Assembly (NCBI RefSeq): GCF_900604315.1
Contig: NZ_LR026978.1
Span: 1,199,527-1,263,526, forward strand
Source: [Erwinia] mediterraneensis
GTDB taxonomy: Bacteria > Pseudomonadota > Gammaproteobacteria > Enterobacterales > Enterobacteriaceae
Length of the DNA: 64,000 bases
Direction: 5' to 3'
Part shown: one piece after another, positions 40,288 to 49,931 of the stretch
How the letters are laid out: every line of letters begins with the position of its first letter
Position numbering within the stretch: position 1 is the first letter of the stretch
Position numbers and translations under genes: made by a program
The notes under the pieces: generated by a model
What the model saw: only the letters and a program-made list of their open reading frames with translations
The model's database searches: none
Told to the model about the DNA's origin: nothing

Positions 40288-41274
40288 TTACTGGGGCGTA
40301 AAACGACGTAAATGTTGTGCCGTCGCCAGCCAGGCCGCTATCCAGCCGATCATCGCCGCAATCAACAGCAGCAGCAGTCCTTCATCCCAGGAGAAGCCCT
40401 CCAGCGCAAAAGTGGTACCAAACACCGTCGCGACCTGCGCCACCACGCTCTGCAGACGCAAGACCAGCACTTCAGACAGGATCAGCGACAGAAGCGCACC
40501 GCTCAGGCCCAGCAGCGCACCGCCGTAGAGGAAAGGCCGCAGAATAAAGCCGTCGGTTGCGCCAATCAGTTTCTGCACGTTGATGGTATCGCGCCGGGCA
40601 AAGATGCTGAGACGCACGCTGTTGCCAATCACCAGGAAGACCGCCACCACCATCAGAATGCCGATCATCGCCGCCACCTGCCCCACCAGACCGGTCAGCG
40701 CCGCCAGACGGGCAAACCAGCTGTCATCCATGCGCACTTCATCCACCCCTTCCACCTGGGCCACCCGATCGCGCAGGCTGTTCAGGGTATCGGAACGCTG
40801 GAAAGTGAGTTTCGGCGTAATGATCGCTACCGCGGGCAGCGGATTCTGCTCCAGCATATCCATCGCCCCGCCAAAGCCGGACCAGTTACGGAACTCGCTG
40901 AGCGCCTCTTCGCGCGTCAGATAGTTCACCTTATCCACGCCATCCAGCTGCTTCAGCTGCGTCGCGACGTTTTCCGCCGCGTTGTCATCCAGAGTTTTTG
41001 CCAGATAAACGGTGAGCTGCGGCGCCGGATACCACTGGCTGGCCGCCTGGCTGACGTTTTTCCACACCATATAGCAGACGCTGGGCAGGGTCAGCGAGAT
41101 GGCAATCACCATCACGGTAAGCAGGGTCGCCAGCGGCTGACGCCACATATCCGATAAGGTGCCGCGTAAGGCGTAGCGCCATTGTTCCTGCCAGCCGCCT
41201 TTCAGCGCCTTGCTTTTTGCGGGCTGCTTCGTGTTTTTTGGCAGCGCGGTACGTTTGTTGCGTTTATTGACCAT
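40288..41274 (-). CDS. ftsX: Cell division ABC-type protein FtsX
   Basis: Inner-membrane partner of FtsE. The complex recruits and activates amidase activator EnvC at the septum and links divisome assembly to peptidoglycan hydrolysis. The 328-residue protein has a basic, disordered N-terminus (about 1-35), one membrane helix, a large periplasmic loop (about 75-205) and three further helices, with the FtsX-type [16 protein letters not shown] segment. It is somewhat shorter than E. coli FtsX, mostly in the N-terminal tail. It overlaps ftsE by 11 bases. Confidence 0.96.
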   Translation of the reverse strand: MVNKRNKRTALPKNTKQPAKSKALKGGWQEQWRYALRGTLSDMWRQPLATLLTVMVIAISLTLPSVCYMVWKNVSQAASQWYPAPQLTVYLAKTLDDNAAENVATQLKQLDGVDKVNYLTREEALSEFRNWSGFGGAMDMLEQNPLPAVAIITPKLTFQRSDTLNSLRDRVAQVEGVDEVRMDDSWFARLAALTGLVGQVAAMIGILMVVAVFLVIGNSVRLSIFARRDTINVQKLIGATDGFILRPFLYGGALLGLSGALLSLILSEVLVLRLQSVVAQVATVFGTTFALEGFSWDEGLLLLLIAAMIGWIAAWLATAQHLRRFTPQ

Positions 41275-41932
41275 CGTGGCCTCCGTGCAGACGTCCCTGG
41301 TTAAGCGTCATCACCCGATAGCTGCGGCGCGTAATCAGCCCGATATCGTGGGTCGCCATCATCACCGTTACGCCCACGCGATTAAACTCTTCAAACAGAC
41401 GCAGAATATCTTCGGATAATGCATTGTCGAGGTTACCGGTGGGCTCATCCGCCAGCAGCACCGATGGCTTATTCACCACCGCACGCGCGATGCCGACACG
41501 CTGCTGCTCGCCGCCAGAAAGTTGAATCGGATAGCTTTTCGCTTTATCGAGCAGGCCCACTTTATCCAGCGCGGCTGACACGCGGCGACGGATATCTTCG
41601 CCGCTGGCGCCGGAGATAATCAACGGGATCGCCACGTTGTCGTAGACCGAACGATCCATCAACAGGTGATGATCCTGGAAGATCATGCCAATCTGTCGAC
41701 GCAGAAAAGGCACTTCGCTGTTACGCAACCGGGTGATGTCGTGACCGCCGAACCAGATCTGGCCGGCGCTGGGGCGTTCGATACCACAAATCAACTTCAG
41801 CAAGGTGCTTTTCCCTGCGCCGGAATGGCCGGTCAGGAACGCCATTTCGCCGGGGCGCAGATGAAAATCGACTCCCTGCAACGCCTGACGTCCACCGAGA
41901 TAAGCCTTACTGACCTCTTCAAAGCGAATCAT
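41264..41932 (-). CDS. ftsE: Cell division ATP-binding protein FtsE
   Basis: ATPase of the FtsEX complex, 222 residues as in E. coli. Walker A is GHSGAGKST, the signature motif is [14 protein letters not shown], and Walker B is [12 protein letters not shown] with the H-loop in ATHD. It lies 5 bases after ftsY and overlaps ftsX, forming the ftsYEX operon. Confidence 0.97.
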   Translation of the reverse strand: MIRFEEVSKAYLGGRQALQGVDFHLRPGEMAFLTGHSGAGKSTLLKLICGIERPSAGQIWFGGHDITRLRNSEVPFLRRQIGMIFQDHHLLMDRSVYDNVAIPLIISGASGEDIRRRVSAALDKVGLLDKAKSYPIQLSGGEQQRVGIARAVVNKPSVLLADEPTGNLDNALSEDILRLFEEFNRVGVTVMMATHDIGLITRRSYRVMTLNQGRLHGGHDGQ

Positions 41933-41937
41933 CCAAA

Positions 41938-43353
41938 TTAGTCCTCTCGGGCAAACAGTGCCTCAATAAAATCTTCGGCCTTAAAGGGCCGTAAATCTTC
42001 GATGCCTTCCCCGACACCGATATAGCGAATCGGAATGCCAAACTGATCGGCTACCGAGAAAATCACGCCGCCTTTCGCCGTGCCGTCCAGTTTGGTCAGC
42101 GTAATACCGGTAAGGCCAACCGCTTCATGGAACAATTTGGTCTGGCTGATGGCGTTCTGTCCGGTGCTGGCATCGATGGTCAGCATCACTTCGTGCGGCG
42201 CATCTTCGTCCAGCTTCTTCATCACGCGGGTGATTTTCTTCAGCTCTTCCATCAGGTGCGATTTATTCTGCAGACGACCGGCGGTATCCGCAATCAACAC
42301 GTCCACATTACGCGCTTTGGCCGCCTGAATAGCATCAAAGATCACCGAGGCGGAGTCAGCACCGGTATGCTGGGCGATCACCGGAATCGCGTTACGCTCG
42401 CCCCACACCTGCAACTGTTCAACCGCAGCGGCACGGAAAGTATCGCCCGCGGCCAGCATCACCGTTTTGCCCTGCGCCTGGTACTGACGCGCCAGCTTAC
42501 CGATAGTGGTGGTTTTACCGACGCCGTTGACGCCGACCATCAGAATCACAAACGGCGTTTTTCCGGCAACCTCAAGCGGCGCATCCACTTTATGCAGAAT
42601 GTCGGCCATCTCGGTTTTCAGCAGGCCATAGAGCGCTTCGGCATCGCGCAACTGTTTGCGACTCGCCTGCTGAGTCAGGCTGTTAATAATGCGCCGCGTG
42701 GTTTCTACGCCAACGTCGGCGATCAGCAGCTGCTCTTCCAGCTCTTCAAACAGCTCGTCATCGATTTTTTTGCCGCGGAACAGGCTGATAAAGCCCGATC
42801 CCAGGTTTTGACGCGTTTTTACCAGGCTGCGTTTCAGACGGGCAAAGAAGCCCTCTTTCGTCGGACGCTCCTGCTCCTGCGCCAGAATGGGCGCAGCAGC
42901 AAGAGGCAGATCGCTGACGGTGTCGGCTGGCGCGCTCTGTTCCTCTTCCGGCGCGGGTTCCGCCAGCGCCAGCGCTTCCAGCTCTTCGTCGGTGAGTGGC
43001 GCTTCCGCCTCTTCTTCCGCGATCTCTTCCGCCTGCGGTTCTTCCTCAACAGGCGAGATCTCAGGATGAGCGATCTCTTCCGGCAGCACCTCTTCTTCGA
43101 CGGCAACAATAACGTCCTGCTCTGCCGTCTCTGCTGGTTCTTGCGTCTCTTCCGACTGCTCACGCTGCGCGTGCGCCACCGCTTCGGTGATGGCCACCGT
43201 CTCTTCGGCGCGTGCTGCCGCGTCCGCCTGCGGCTCCGCTGCCAGCTCTTCAGGCTGCGCTACGCGCTCTTGCTCTTCTGCGGGCTGCGTTGACTCTTCC
43301 TCTTTGCCAAAGCCCAGCCAGGAAAAAAAGCCGCGTTTTTTCTCTTTTGCCAT
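41938..43353 (-). CDS. ftsY: Signal recognition particle receptor FtsY
   Basis: SRP receptor GTPase that docks ribosome-nascent chain-Ffh complexes at the inner membrane. The 471-residue protein starts with a short membrane-binding segment (KKRGFFSWLGFGKEE), then a very acidic A domain of about 140 residues rich in Glu and Ala. The NG domain follows with GVNGVGKTTTIGKLA (G1), DTFRAAAVEQL, DTAGR (G3) and TKLDG (G4). The acidic domain is slightly shorter than in E. coli. First gene of ftsYEX. Confidence 0.97.
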   Translation of the reverse strand: MAKEKKRGFFSWLGFGKEEESTQPAEEQERVAQPEELAAEPQADAAARAEETVAITEAVAHAQREQSEETQEPAETAEQDVIVAVEEEVLPEEIAHPEISPVEEEPQAEEIAEEEAEAPLTDEELEALALAEPAPEEEQSAPADTVSDLPLAAAPILAQEQERPTKEGFFARLKRSLVKTRQNLGSGFISLFRGKKIDDELFEELEEQLLIADVGVETTRRIINSLTQQASRKQLRDAEALYGLLKTEMADILHKVDAPLEVAGKTPFVILMVGVNGVGKTTTIGKLARQYQAQGKTVMLAAGDTFRAAAVEQLQVWGERNAIPVIAQHTGADSASVIFDAIQAAKARNVDVLIADTAGRLQNKSHLMEELKKITRVMKKLDEDAPHEVMLTIDASTGQNAISQTKLFHEAVGLTGITLTKLDGTAKGGVIFSVADQFGIPIRYIGVGEGIEDLRPFKAEDFIEALFARED

Positions 43354-43599
43354 TGTGTGACCGCACTCCTCGATGGCTCAAACCGGGTTGCTCAGAGCGC
43401 CCTGGCTGCCAATAAAGTGATTAAATTGAAGGTGAATTCTTTAACTGGCGTGGAATATCCTGATACCACCGCCGTTCAGAAACACGGTCTGCTAGTCTAA
43501 CACTTTCCAGCCAGCGCACCACAGCACCCTTTTTTAACGTTTCTTCTCGCCTCTGTGCCCGTTAAACTACGCAACAAATTATGACGAGTTGTGAGTAAG

Positions 43600-44199
43600 A
43601 TGAATAAAAGACCCCGCAACAATGGCGGTGCCGGGCAGATCCGTATTATTGGCGGACAGTGGCGCGGGCGCAAACTGCCGGTGCCTGACAGCGCTGGTCT
43701 GCGCCCGACCACCGATCGGGTGCGCGAAACCCTGTTTAACTGGCTGGCACCGGATATTCAGCAGGCGCGTTGTCTCGATTGCTTTGCCGGTAGCGGCGCG
43801 CTGGGAGTGGAGGCGCTGTCGCGCTACGCCGCCTCGGCAACCCTGCTGGAGCTGGAGCGTCCGGTGGCGCAGCAACTGGCGAAAAATCTGCAAACCCTGG
43901 GCGCCGCGCAGGGCAAAGTGATTCAGACCAACACTCTGAGCTGGCTGGCGCAGGCGGGTGAGCCTTACGATCTGGTGTTTATCGATCCGCCGTTTCGCAA
44001 AGGCTTATTGCAGGAGACGCTGAATCTGCTGGAGCAGAACGGCTGGCTGGCCCCAGAAGCGTTGATTTATGTCGAGAGCGAGGCGGAGCACGGCGCGCTG
44101 GAGACCCCTGCTCACTGGCACCTGCACCGCGAGAAAATCGCCGGTCAGGTGGCGTATCGGTTATATCGTCGTCAACAGGAGAAGCATCATGTTGATTAA
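43600..44199 (+). CDS. rsmD: 16S rRNA (guanine(966)-N(2))-methyltransferase
   Basis: Methylates G966 of 16S rRNA in the assembled 30S subunit. The ATG at 43600 gives 199 residues, one more than E. coli; a GTG three codons upstream is possible. Motifs are the AdoMet-binding CLDCFAGSGALGVEALSR and the catalytic FIDPPF for N2-guanine methylation. It is divergent from ftsY and overlaps yhhL by 11 bases. Confidence 0.95.
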   Translation: MNKRPRNNGGAGQIRIIGGQWRGRKLPVPDSAGLRPTTDRVRETLFNWLAPDIQQARCLDCFAGSGALGVEALSRYAASATLLELERPVAQQLAKNLQTLGAAQGKVIQTNTLSWLAQAGEPYDLVFIDPPFRKGLLQETLNLLEQNGWLAPEALIYVESEAEHGALETPAHWHLHREKIAGQVAYRLYRRQQEKHHVD

Positions 44200-44458
44200 T
44201 CTGGGCCGGCTGCTGATGCTGTGCGTCTGGGCCTTTCTGTTACTGAACCTGGTCCAGCCCTTTCCCAAACCGTTGACCTATTTTGTGAACGTCGCGCTGT
44301 TTTTTATGCTGATTATGCATGGCCTGCAGCTGGTGCTGCTGCGTGCGACCCAGCCGAAAGATGCGGCAAAACTCAGCCGCATGACGCAGCTGAAAATCTT
44401 TGTCTTTGGCGTCTTTGAACTGCTGGCGTGGCAGAAAAAGCACTATCCCAAACAGTAA
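44189..44458 (+). CDS. yhhL: Small DUF1145 membrane protein YhhL
   Basis: An 89-residue protein, the same length as E. coli YhhL, with two to three hydrophobic segments (LLMLCVWAFLLLNLVQPF and TYFVNVALFFMLIMHGLQLVL). The function is unknown. The ATG at 44189 lies inside the rsmD 3' end with CAGGAGAAG upstream, so translation is coupled. Conserved synteny with rsmD supports the call. Confidence 0.88.
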   Translation: MLINLGRLLMLCVWAFLLLNLVQPFPKPLTYFVNVALFFMLIMHGLQLVLLRATQPKDAAKLSRMTQLKIFVFGVFELLAWQKKHYPKQ

Positions 44459-44462
44459 GGAA

Positions 44463-44493
44463 TAAGCGTAAAGCCCACCGGGCTTTACGCTTA
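44463..44493. terminator. 14-bp perfect stem-loop between yhhL and yhhM
   Basis: TAAGCGTAAAGCCC / GGGCTTTACGCTTA with a 3-base loop. The right arm includes the yhhM stop codon (TTA at 44491), so the hairpin doubles as the 3' end of yhhM and the terminator of convergent yhhL. Confidence 0.6.
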
Positions 44494-44847
44494 CTGCGCA
44501 GGCGTGAAACTCACAAAACGCGACCCCTGCACTCTCAGCTCCCCTTTCTCGCCTTTATCCATCTGGTGATAATCGCTGCTGTTCAGCAACAGTTTAAAGT
44601 CGCCCGCACCGTTCAGCGGATGGAACCAGGCTTCATAGCGCATCTCTTCGCCAGCAATCACCTCACGCTGACGCGACCGCCGATTCGACACCGGGTATTC
44701 GCGTTTGGTTTTGACTTCAACCGGTAGTGTCCGCACAGGCGACGCGTCATTCACGGCCACTTCTCGCCGCTGCCTGATAAACTGACGGGTCGCCAGAATG
44801 GCAATAATGGCCAGGACGATAAAAAAGAGTAGCGGTGGCTTGCTCAT
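44491..44847 (-). CDS. yhhM: DUF2500 family protein YhhM
   Basis: A 118-residue protein with one N-terminal membrane helix (LLFFIVLAIIAILATRQFI) and a soluble C-terminal domain, most likely periplasmic, with motifs KTKREYPVS and RYEAWFHPLNGAGDFKLLL. The role is unknown. Length and neighbours (rsmD, yhhL, yhhN) match E. coli. Confidence 0.88.
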   Translation of the reverse strand: MSKPPLLFFIVLAIIAILATRQFIRQRREVAVNDASPVRTLPVEVKTKREYPVSNRRSRQREVIAGEEMRYEAWFHPLNGAGDFKLLLNSSDYHQMDKGEKGELRVQGSRFVSFTPAQ

Positions 44848-45003
44848 ATTTTCTCTCGTGCTTTGGTTTCACAGTAGCGTGGCGGCAAAGGATACAACCA
44901 GAGAAGCCTGATTGTCACACTGACAACCCTTAACCTAAACTGAGATCGACTTTTTGGGATTTTTCGTTGACTGGCGGACAATTTGTCTGCAAAGGGAGAA
45001 AAC

Positions 45004-45633
45004 ATGCTTTGGTCTTTCCTGGCGGTACTCTTTTCCGGCTGGCTCTACGTTGATGCCTCCTATCGCGGGCCACAATGGCAGCGCTGGGTCTTTAAACCGG
45101 TGACGCTGCTGCTGCTTGTCGCCTGGGCATGGCAGTCGCCGCGGTTTCATGCCACCGATTATCTGATTCTGGCGGGCCTGGTAGCGACGCTGATCGGCGA
45201 CGCGCTAACGCTGCTGCCGCGCCAGCGCCTGCTCTATGCCCTGGGCGCTTTTTTCCTGTCGCACCTGCTTTATACCATCAGCTTTGCCAGCAACATGACC
45301 CTGAGCTTTTTCTGGCCGATTCCGCTGGTATTGCTGCTGGCCGGGGCGGTGGTGATCGCGGCGATCTGGTCCCGCCTGGAAGAGCTGCGCTGGCCGGTCT
45401 CCACCTTTATCGGCATGACGCTGGTGATGGTATGGCTGGCGGCGGAGAACTATTTTTTCCGCCCCACCGACTTCAGTTTCTCGCTGCTGGCAGGGGCGGC
45501 TCTGTTATTGCTGGCGTATAGCGTCTGGTTTATCACTCATTTTCGCCGTCGCTTCCGCGCCGACAGCGCTGTTGTTGCCGCCAGCTATTTTGCCGGTCAC
45601 TTTATGATTGTGCGCTCCCTTTGGCTCTATTGA
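45004..45633 (+). CDS. yhhN: YhhN/TMEM86 family lysoplasmalogenase-like membrane protein
   Basis: A 209-residue inner-membrane protein with about eight helices. It is homologous to TMEM86 lysoplasmalogenases, with the conserved acidic residues in [23 protein letters not shown] and in the C-terminal [16 protein letters not shown]. The bacterial substrate is not established. The ATG at 45004 has AAAGGGAG upstream and matches E. coli YhhN; a TTG further upstream is not needed. zntA, the next gene in E. coli, is missing here. Confidence 0.88.
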   Translation: MLWSFLAVLFSGWLYVDASYRGPQWQRWVFKPVTLLLLVAWAWQSPRFHATDYLILAGLVATLIGDALTLLPRQRLLYALGAFFLSHLLYTISFASNMTLSFFWPIPLVLLLAGAVVIAAIWSRLEELRWPVSTFIGMTLVMVWLAAENYFFRPTDFSFSLLAGAALLLLAYSVWFITHFRRRFRADSAVVAASYFAGHFMIVRSLWLY

Positions 45634-45672
45634 TCGCTGCCGCTTGACTCTGGGCTTGACTCCAGAATGCAG

Positions 45673-45706
45673 GATAATCTGCGGGCAAACCCGCCCGCAG
45701 ATTATC
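45673..45706 (+). terminator. Strong stem-loop downstream of yhhN
   Basis: GATAATCTGCGGGC / GCCCGCAGATTATC, a perfect 14-bp stem with a 6-base loop, 40 bases after the yhhN stop. There is no T-tract, so it may serve mainly as a 3'-end stabiliser. Confidence 0.5.
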
Positions 45707-45825
45707 GGGCGGCTATATGCAGCATCCACAGCAAAAGAAGCCGGGTGAGAATCTCATCATGCTTTATCCGGCGTGGTCAGGTAATTTCCGCTTAATGTCA
45801 GCTGGTGCGCCACAGGGATACCGTG

Positions 45826-46167
45826 ATGATAAACAGGAAATTACCCCCGCTTGCTCTGGCAGCGTTGATGCTGTCGCTGGTGGCTTGTGCAGAGACCCCG
45901 CCTGATTTGAACTATACCGCGCCCCCTGATCCCTTTGCCCCGCCAGCGACCTGGTCCCACCAAAAGCCGACCTTTGATTTTCCGCCCGTGGAGCCGCGTA
46001 TTAAAATCGGCACGCAGTGCGACAGCGAATATTGCACGCGCAACGGTGCCATGCCGGATTTGCTGAACCCCCGCCCTGTGCACCGCACCGATCGTCGACG
46101 TCAGTCAGATGATTTTTCTACTAATCAGGAAAGCGACAGCGGCCTGTTTATCTCGGGCCACTGGTAA
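45826..46167 (+). CDS. Small predicted lipoprotein of unknown function
   Basis: A 113-residue protein from the ATG at 45826, with a lipoprotein signal ending in LSLVAC/A; the lipid-modified Cys is at residue 22. The mature part is rich in Pro, with two further cysteines in QCDSEYC. The C-terminal half is hydrophilic. I do not recognise it. It occupies the position of zntA in the E. coli order and is convergent with tusA, 6 bases apart. Secretion through Sec and Lol to the outer or inner membrane is inferred from the lipobox. Confidence 0.7.
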   Translation: MINRKLPPLALAALMLSLVACAETPPDLNYTAPPDPFAPPATWSHQKPTFDFPPVEPRIKIGTQCDSEYCTRNGAMPDLLNPRPVHRTDRRRQSDDFSTNQESDSGLFISGHW

Positions 46168-46173
46168 GGTCTG

Positions 46174-46422
46174 TTACGCCAGGCCCTTTTTAATCAGGTA
46201 TTTATAAGGAAGCGCGTCGGTCTCCTGCGCCAGCAGCGTATGTTCCATAAAGCGGCAAAAGCCGGGGATATCGCGCGTGGTGGCAGGATCGTCGGCGATA
46301 ATCAATAAGGTCTCTCCTTCCTGCATCTGCCGCACCGTTTTACGCACCATCATCACGGGTTCCGGGCAGCGTAAGCCCAGGGCATCCAGGGTTTGATCGG
46401 GATTAGCGAAACGATCTTGCAT
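46174..46422 (-). CDS. tusA: Sulfur carrier protein TusA
   Basis: Takes persulfide sulfur from IscS and passes it to TusBCD for 2-thiolation of tRNA wobble uridine; also linked to molybdenum cofactor synthesis. It has 82 residues. The active cysteine is Cys19 in [14 protein letters not shown]. It is divergent from yhhQ. Confidence 0.96.
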   Translation of the reverse strand: MQDRFANPDQTLDALGLRCPEPVMMVRKTVRQMQEGETLLIIADDPATTRDIPGFCRFMEHTLLAQETDALPYKYLIKKGLA

Positions 46423-46611
46423 GATTTTCTCTGTGTTCTGTGGCAGGCGGCCATTCTAACGCACAGAATCAGCGATGCAAGGCGGTAACGATTGCGTTAA
46501 AATTAACCGTTGCATAAAAAGTGTAAAACGGTAATATGCCGCCGCTTTTTCTTTTAAGTTTAACCGCAATGTGCTCCGGCGTGTCAGCGATTCGCGCGCC
46601 TGCCGCATGGC

Positions 46612-46643
46612 AATGGGTTCCCTCACCCCAACATTAAAAAGGC
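46612..46643 (+). promoter_or_regulatory. Probable preQ1-I riboswitch before yhhQ
   Basis: AATGGGTTCCCTCACCCCA, then ACATTAAAAAGG, matches the preQ1-I layout. There is a short P1 (UGGG/CCCA) around GGUUC, a CACCC segment, an A-rich L3, and a P2 formed by CCU in the loop with AGG of the tail. That AGG is also the yhhQ ribosome-binding site (6 bases from the ATG), so ligand binding would hide it. yhhQ (COG1738) transports queuosine precursors and is a known target of this riboswitch class. The fold is deduced by eye. Confidence 0.68.
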
Positions 46644-46648
46644 TGATT

Positions 46649-47314
46649 ATGATCGATTTTTCTCCGCGCCAGCGTATGCACGCGCTGTTCTGGCTGTCGC
46701 TGTTTCATCTGCTGGTGATCACCTCCAGTAACTATCTGGTGCAGCTGCCCATCTCCATTCTGGGCTTTCATACCACCTGGGGCGCCTTTAGCTTCCCCTT
46801 TATCTTTCTGGCCACTGACCTCACGGTACGCATTTTTGGCGCGCCCCTCGCCCGCCGCATTATTCTGGCGGTGATGTTGCCAGCGCTGGTGATCTCTTAC
46901 GTCATCTCCTGCGTCTTCTATCAGGGGGAGTGGCAGGGCTGGGCTGCGCTGAACAACTTCAATCTGTTTGTGGCGCGTATCGCCTGCGCCAGCTTTATGG
47001 CCTATGCACTGGGACAGATCCTTGATGTGCACGTATTTAACCGGCTGCGTCTGCTGCCCCAGTGGTGGATTGCGCCCGCGGCCGCGATGTTCCTCGGCAA
47101 TATCAGCGACACGCTGGCTTTCTTTTTTATCGCCTTCTATAAAAGCCCGGATCCCTTTATGGCGCAGAACTGGGTCGAGATTGCATTGGTGGATTACAGC
47201 TTCAAAGTGCTGATCTGCATGGCGTTCTTTTTACCCGCCTACGGTATGCTGCTGAACGCTGCGCTGAAGCGTCTTGCCGTGCGCTCCCGTCAACGCCAGT
47301 TAAATTTCGGTTAA
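46649..47314 (+). CDS. yhhQ: Queuosine precursor transporter
   Basis: Inner-membrane importer of 7-deazaguanine precursors preQ0 and preQ1 (COG1738). The ATG at 46649 gives 221 residues, the E. coli YhhQ length; upstream in-frame starts would run through the riboswitch-like leader. About six helices are visible, with the family stretches LFHLLVITSSNYLV, WGAFSFPFIFLATDLTVRIFG, SFMAYALGQILDVHVFNRLR and GNISDTLAFFFIAF. Confidence 0.93.
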   Translation: MIDFSPRQRMHALFWLSLFHLLVITSSNYLVQLPISILGFHTTWGAFSFPFIFLATDLTVRIFGAPLARRIILAVMLPALVISYVISCVFYQGEWQGWAALNNFNLFVARIACASFMAYALGQILDVHVFNRLRLLPQWWIAPAAAMFLGNISDTLAFFFIAFYKSPDPFMAQNWVEIALVDYSFKVLICMAFFLPAYGMLLNAALKRLAVRSRQRQLNFG

Positions 47315-47431
47315 CCGGCTCTGGAGCAAAGCCCGGCAGCCCGCTAAGATCTGCTGACAATCCTCAGGTTGCTTTTGCCGCCTGTTTCAGATTGTATGAC
47401 TGGCTCACTGGAAACAGAAAAAGGGATTCGG

Positions 47432-47989
47432 ATGCGTAATATAGTGAAATATGTCGGTATTGCCTTGCTGGTGCTGGGCGCTGCTGCCTGCGATCAGAAA
47501 AAAGAGAATGCGGCACAGGATGATAATGGCGTCAGCGCCAGTCAGTCGGCACAGACCGTGTCGCTGATGGACGGCAAACTGAGCTTCGCGCTGCCTGCCG
47601 GTATGTCTGACAAGAGTGGCAAAATCGGCACACAGTCAACCAACATGCATGTCTATGCCGATGAAAGCGGACAGAGCGCCATTATCGTGATTGCCGGTGA
47701 TACCACCAGTGAAGCGCTGGATGTGCTCGCTCAGCGTCTGGAGCAGCAGCAGCGCAACCGCGACCCGCAGCTGCAGGTCGTGGCGAATAAAGCCGTTACG
47801 CTGCAGGATCAGCCTGCACAGCGTCTGGATACGATCATGTCCGCCAATAACCAGAGCGCCTGGTCGTCGGTGATCCTGGCGAAAGTGGAAGGTAAACTGG
47901 TTACACTGCAAATCTCGCTGCCTGCTGATAATCAGCAGCAGGCGCAAAAGAAAGCGGATGAGATCGTCAACACCATCACGCTGAAATAA
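47432..47989 (+). CDS. dcrB: DcrB family lipoprotein
   Basis: A 185-residue predicted lipoprotein with lipobox LVLGAAAC (Cys20 of the ATG-47432 product) and the DcrB fold, with DGKLSFALPAGMSDKSGK and QRNRDPQLQVV. In E. coli DcrB is needed for phage C1/C6 adsorption and is linked to envelope lipoprotein maturation. The length equals E. coli. The iol cluster begins directly after it. Confidence 0.93.
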   Translation: MRNIVKYVGIALLVLGAAACDQKKENAAQDDNGVSASQSAQTVSLMDGKLSFALPAGMSDKSGKIGTQSTNMHVYADESGQSAIIVIAGDTTSEALDVLAQRLEQQQRNRDPQLQVVANKAVTLQDQPAQRLDTIMSANNQSAWSSVILAKVEGKLVTLQISLPADNQQQAQKKADEIVNTITLK

Positions 47990-47998
47990 CTCCCGCAG

Positions 47999-48021
47999 GC
48001 GGTCTGCGTCGCGCAGACCGC
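47999..48021. terminator. Stem-loop between dcrB and iolE
   Basis: GCGGTCTGCG-TCG-CGCAGACCGC, a perfect 10-bp stem between convergent genes. There is no T-tract on the plus strand. It marks the left junction of the inositol cluster. Confidence 0.5.
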
Positions 48022-48060
48022 TGTGACCCGACCATGATGTCCGCCAGGGCTGCGCTGTGC

Positions 48061-48957
48061 TTACAACCCGGCGTGCTCGCGAATATACTGGCGCGCTTTT
48101 ACCGCATACTCAAAGGGATTGGCCAGCGCCGGATCCTGCTCCGCTTCGACCACCATCCAGCCGCGATAGCCATACTCATCCAGCACTCTGAATACCGGAT
48201 CAAAGTTGATGACCCCGTCGCCCGGCACGGTAAAGGTGCCTTTTTTCACCCCGTCGAGGAACGACAGTTTTTGCGCCCGCACCTCAGCCACTACCTCGTC
48301 ACGCACATCTTTCAGATGCACATGGAAAATGCGCGGCAGATGTTTCTGCAGAATCACCAGCATTGCTTCCTGTGAACCTTCGGAATAATAGGCGTGTCCG
48401 GTGTCATACAGCAGGCCGACCTGCTCATCCGTCAGCGCCATAAAGCGATCGATCTCTTCGCTGGTCTGAATTCCGGTACCCATATGATGGTGCAGGCAGA
48501 CGCGCATCCCCTTCTCTGCAGCGATACGCGCCAGCTCGTTATAACCTTCTGCCGTCAGCCGCCACTCTTCGTCGTTAAATACCGGCTTCTCTTCCAGCAC
48601 CGCCCGCGTTGTACCCTGAATACTTTTGCTCTGTTCAGAACAGCCGATCACCCGCGCGCCCATGGCATGCAGAAAGTTCATATGGTTGATAAAGCCGTCG
48701 ATGGTTTTGCCTTTTTCGCCGCTGGCAAAAAAGGTGCTGAACCAGGCGTTACAGATTTCGATGCCACGCATCTCCAGCATCGGTTTCAGTACCGCCGGAT
48801 CACGCGGGTATTTGCTGCCCACCTCGCTGCCGCGAAAACCCGCCAGCGCCATTTCGCTGACGGTCTGCTGAAAGGTGTTTTCGCTGCCCAGCTCAGGCAT
48901 ATCGTCATTGGTCCAGCCGATCGGCGCGATCGCCAGTTTTACGTTGTCTTTGTTCAT
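48061..48957 (-). CDS. iolE: Myo-inosose-2 dehydratase
   Basis: Second step of myo-inositol breakdown: dehydrates 2-keto-myo-inositol to 3D-trihydroxycyclohexane-1,2-dione. The 298-residue TIM-barrel (AP-endonuclease-2 family) starts [17 protein letters not shown], a hallmark of IolE. Metal and catalytic residues are carried in [30 protein letters not shown] and VHLKDVR. It is the last gene of the iolD-iolG-iolH-iolE run on the minus strand. Confidence 0.95.
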   Translation of the reverse strand: MNKDNVKLAIAPIGWTNDDMPELGSENTFQQTVSEMALAGFRGSEVGSKYPRDPAVLKPMLEMRGIEICNAWFSTFFASGEKGKTIDGFINHMNFLHAMGARVIGCSEQSKSIQGTTRAVLEEKPVFNDEEWRLTAEGYNELARIAAEKGMRVCLHHHMGTGIQTSEEIDRFMALTDEQVGLLYDTGHAYYSEGSQEAMLVILQKHLPRIFHVHLKDVRDEVVAEVRAQKLSFLDGVKKGTFTVPGDGVINFDPVFRVLDEYGYRGWMVVEAEQDPALANPFEYAVKARQYIREHAGL

Positions 48958-48986
48958 CGTTTTATCCTGACAGCTCAGAAGGAGAG

Positions 48987-49871
48987 TTATTTACCCGACA
49001 GCTCGCGCTCGATCAGCTCACGGGTTTCCACAGCCTGATATTTCATTTTTTCCGGATAGCCAAACAGTGAGGAGGCGATAATCGATTCACCGCCCACTTT
49101 GAATTGCCGGTTGGCAAAATCCATTTCGCGCAGCGTTCTGAACAGCGTATCGAAATCGACCTCCCCCTCCCCAACGCCCACATGCTGATGAATAGTGGCA
49201 TCGACTCCCGGCGGGTTGACGATGTAGCGACAGTGTTTGGTATGGTTCATGGTATCGGCGATCAGCACATGCGACAGATCGTCACCGGCATACTCCAGCA
49301 TGCTTTTCACGTCGCCTTGCCCTTTGTCATAGAAAAAGGTGTGCGGCACGCTGTAGAGATATTTCACATTCTCGCTGCGGAAAGATTTCACCAGATCGGC
49401 GGTTTCGTTACTCTCTTCGCAGAAATCCCAGGGATGCGACTGGATTTCAATCCGGATACCTTCACGTTCGATGATCGGCAGCAGCTCCTCCATCGAGCGA
49501 TAAAACATCTCTTCACAGATTTCCGGCTCGTTTGGCGTACCGGAAAGTTCGGTATTGATCACCTGTACGCCCATCTCCACCGCGATTTCAATCATGCGCT
49601 TCCAGTTTTTCACAGCGGCCTGACGGCGCATCTCGTCCGGTCCCGACCAGCGATACACCACGATAAAAGAGGAGATCTCCAGCCCGGTCGCGCGCAGCGC
49701 ATTTTTGTATTCCGTCATCACTTCGCGGCTGGCTTTCGGATGCTTGTAAAAGGGATTGATCTGCGGATGGGGTGACTGTTCGATATATTTGTATCCCCAT
49801 TCAGCCACCTGATGCACCATACGGGTGATACCCAGCTCTTTGATGACATCCACATCGAACGCGATTTTCAT
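48987..49871 (-). CDS. iolH: IolH-like sugar phosphate isomerase/epimerase
   Basis: A 294-residue TIM-barrel protein of the xylose-isomerase-like superfamily, opening [21 protein letters not shown]. Candidate metal ligands are in [28 protein letters not shown] and the C-terminal KVGGESII. It resembles IolH of Bacillus and Salmonella inositol clusters, whose precise reaction is not defined. It lies between iolE (29-base gap) and iolG (60-base gap). Confidence 0.82.
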   Translation of the reverse strand: MKIAFDVDVIKELGITRMVHQVAEWGYKYIEQSPHPQINPFYKHPKASREVMTEYKNALRATGLEISSFIVVYRWSGPDEMRRQAAVKNWKRMIEIAVEMGVQVINTELSGTPNEPEICEEMFYRSMEELLPIIEREGIRIEIQSHPWDFCEESNETADLVKSFRSENVKYLYSVPHTFFYDKGQGDVKSMLEYAGDDLSHVLIADTMNHTKHCRYIVNPPGVDATIHQHVGVGEGEVDFDTLFRTLREMDFANRQFKVGGESIIASSLFGYPEKMKYQAVETRELIERELSGK

Positions 49872-49931
49872 TGTTGTCTCCCGGCAGGAACGTTGCGTCA
49901 GCCGCCCTGCAGGAGCAGAGCGGCCTCTGGC

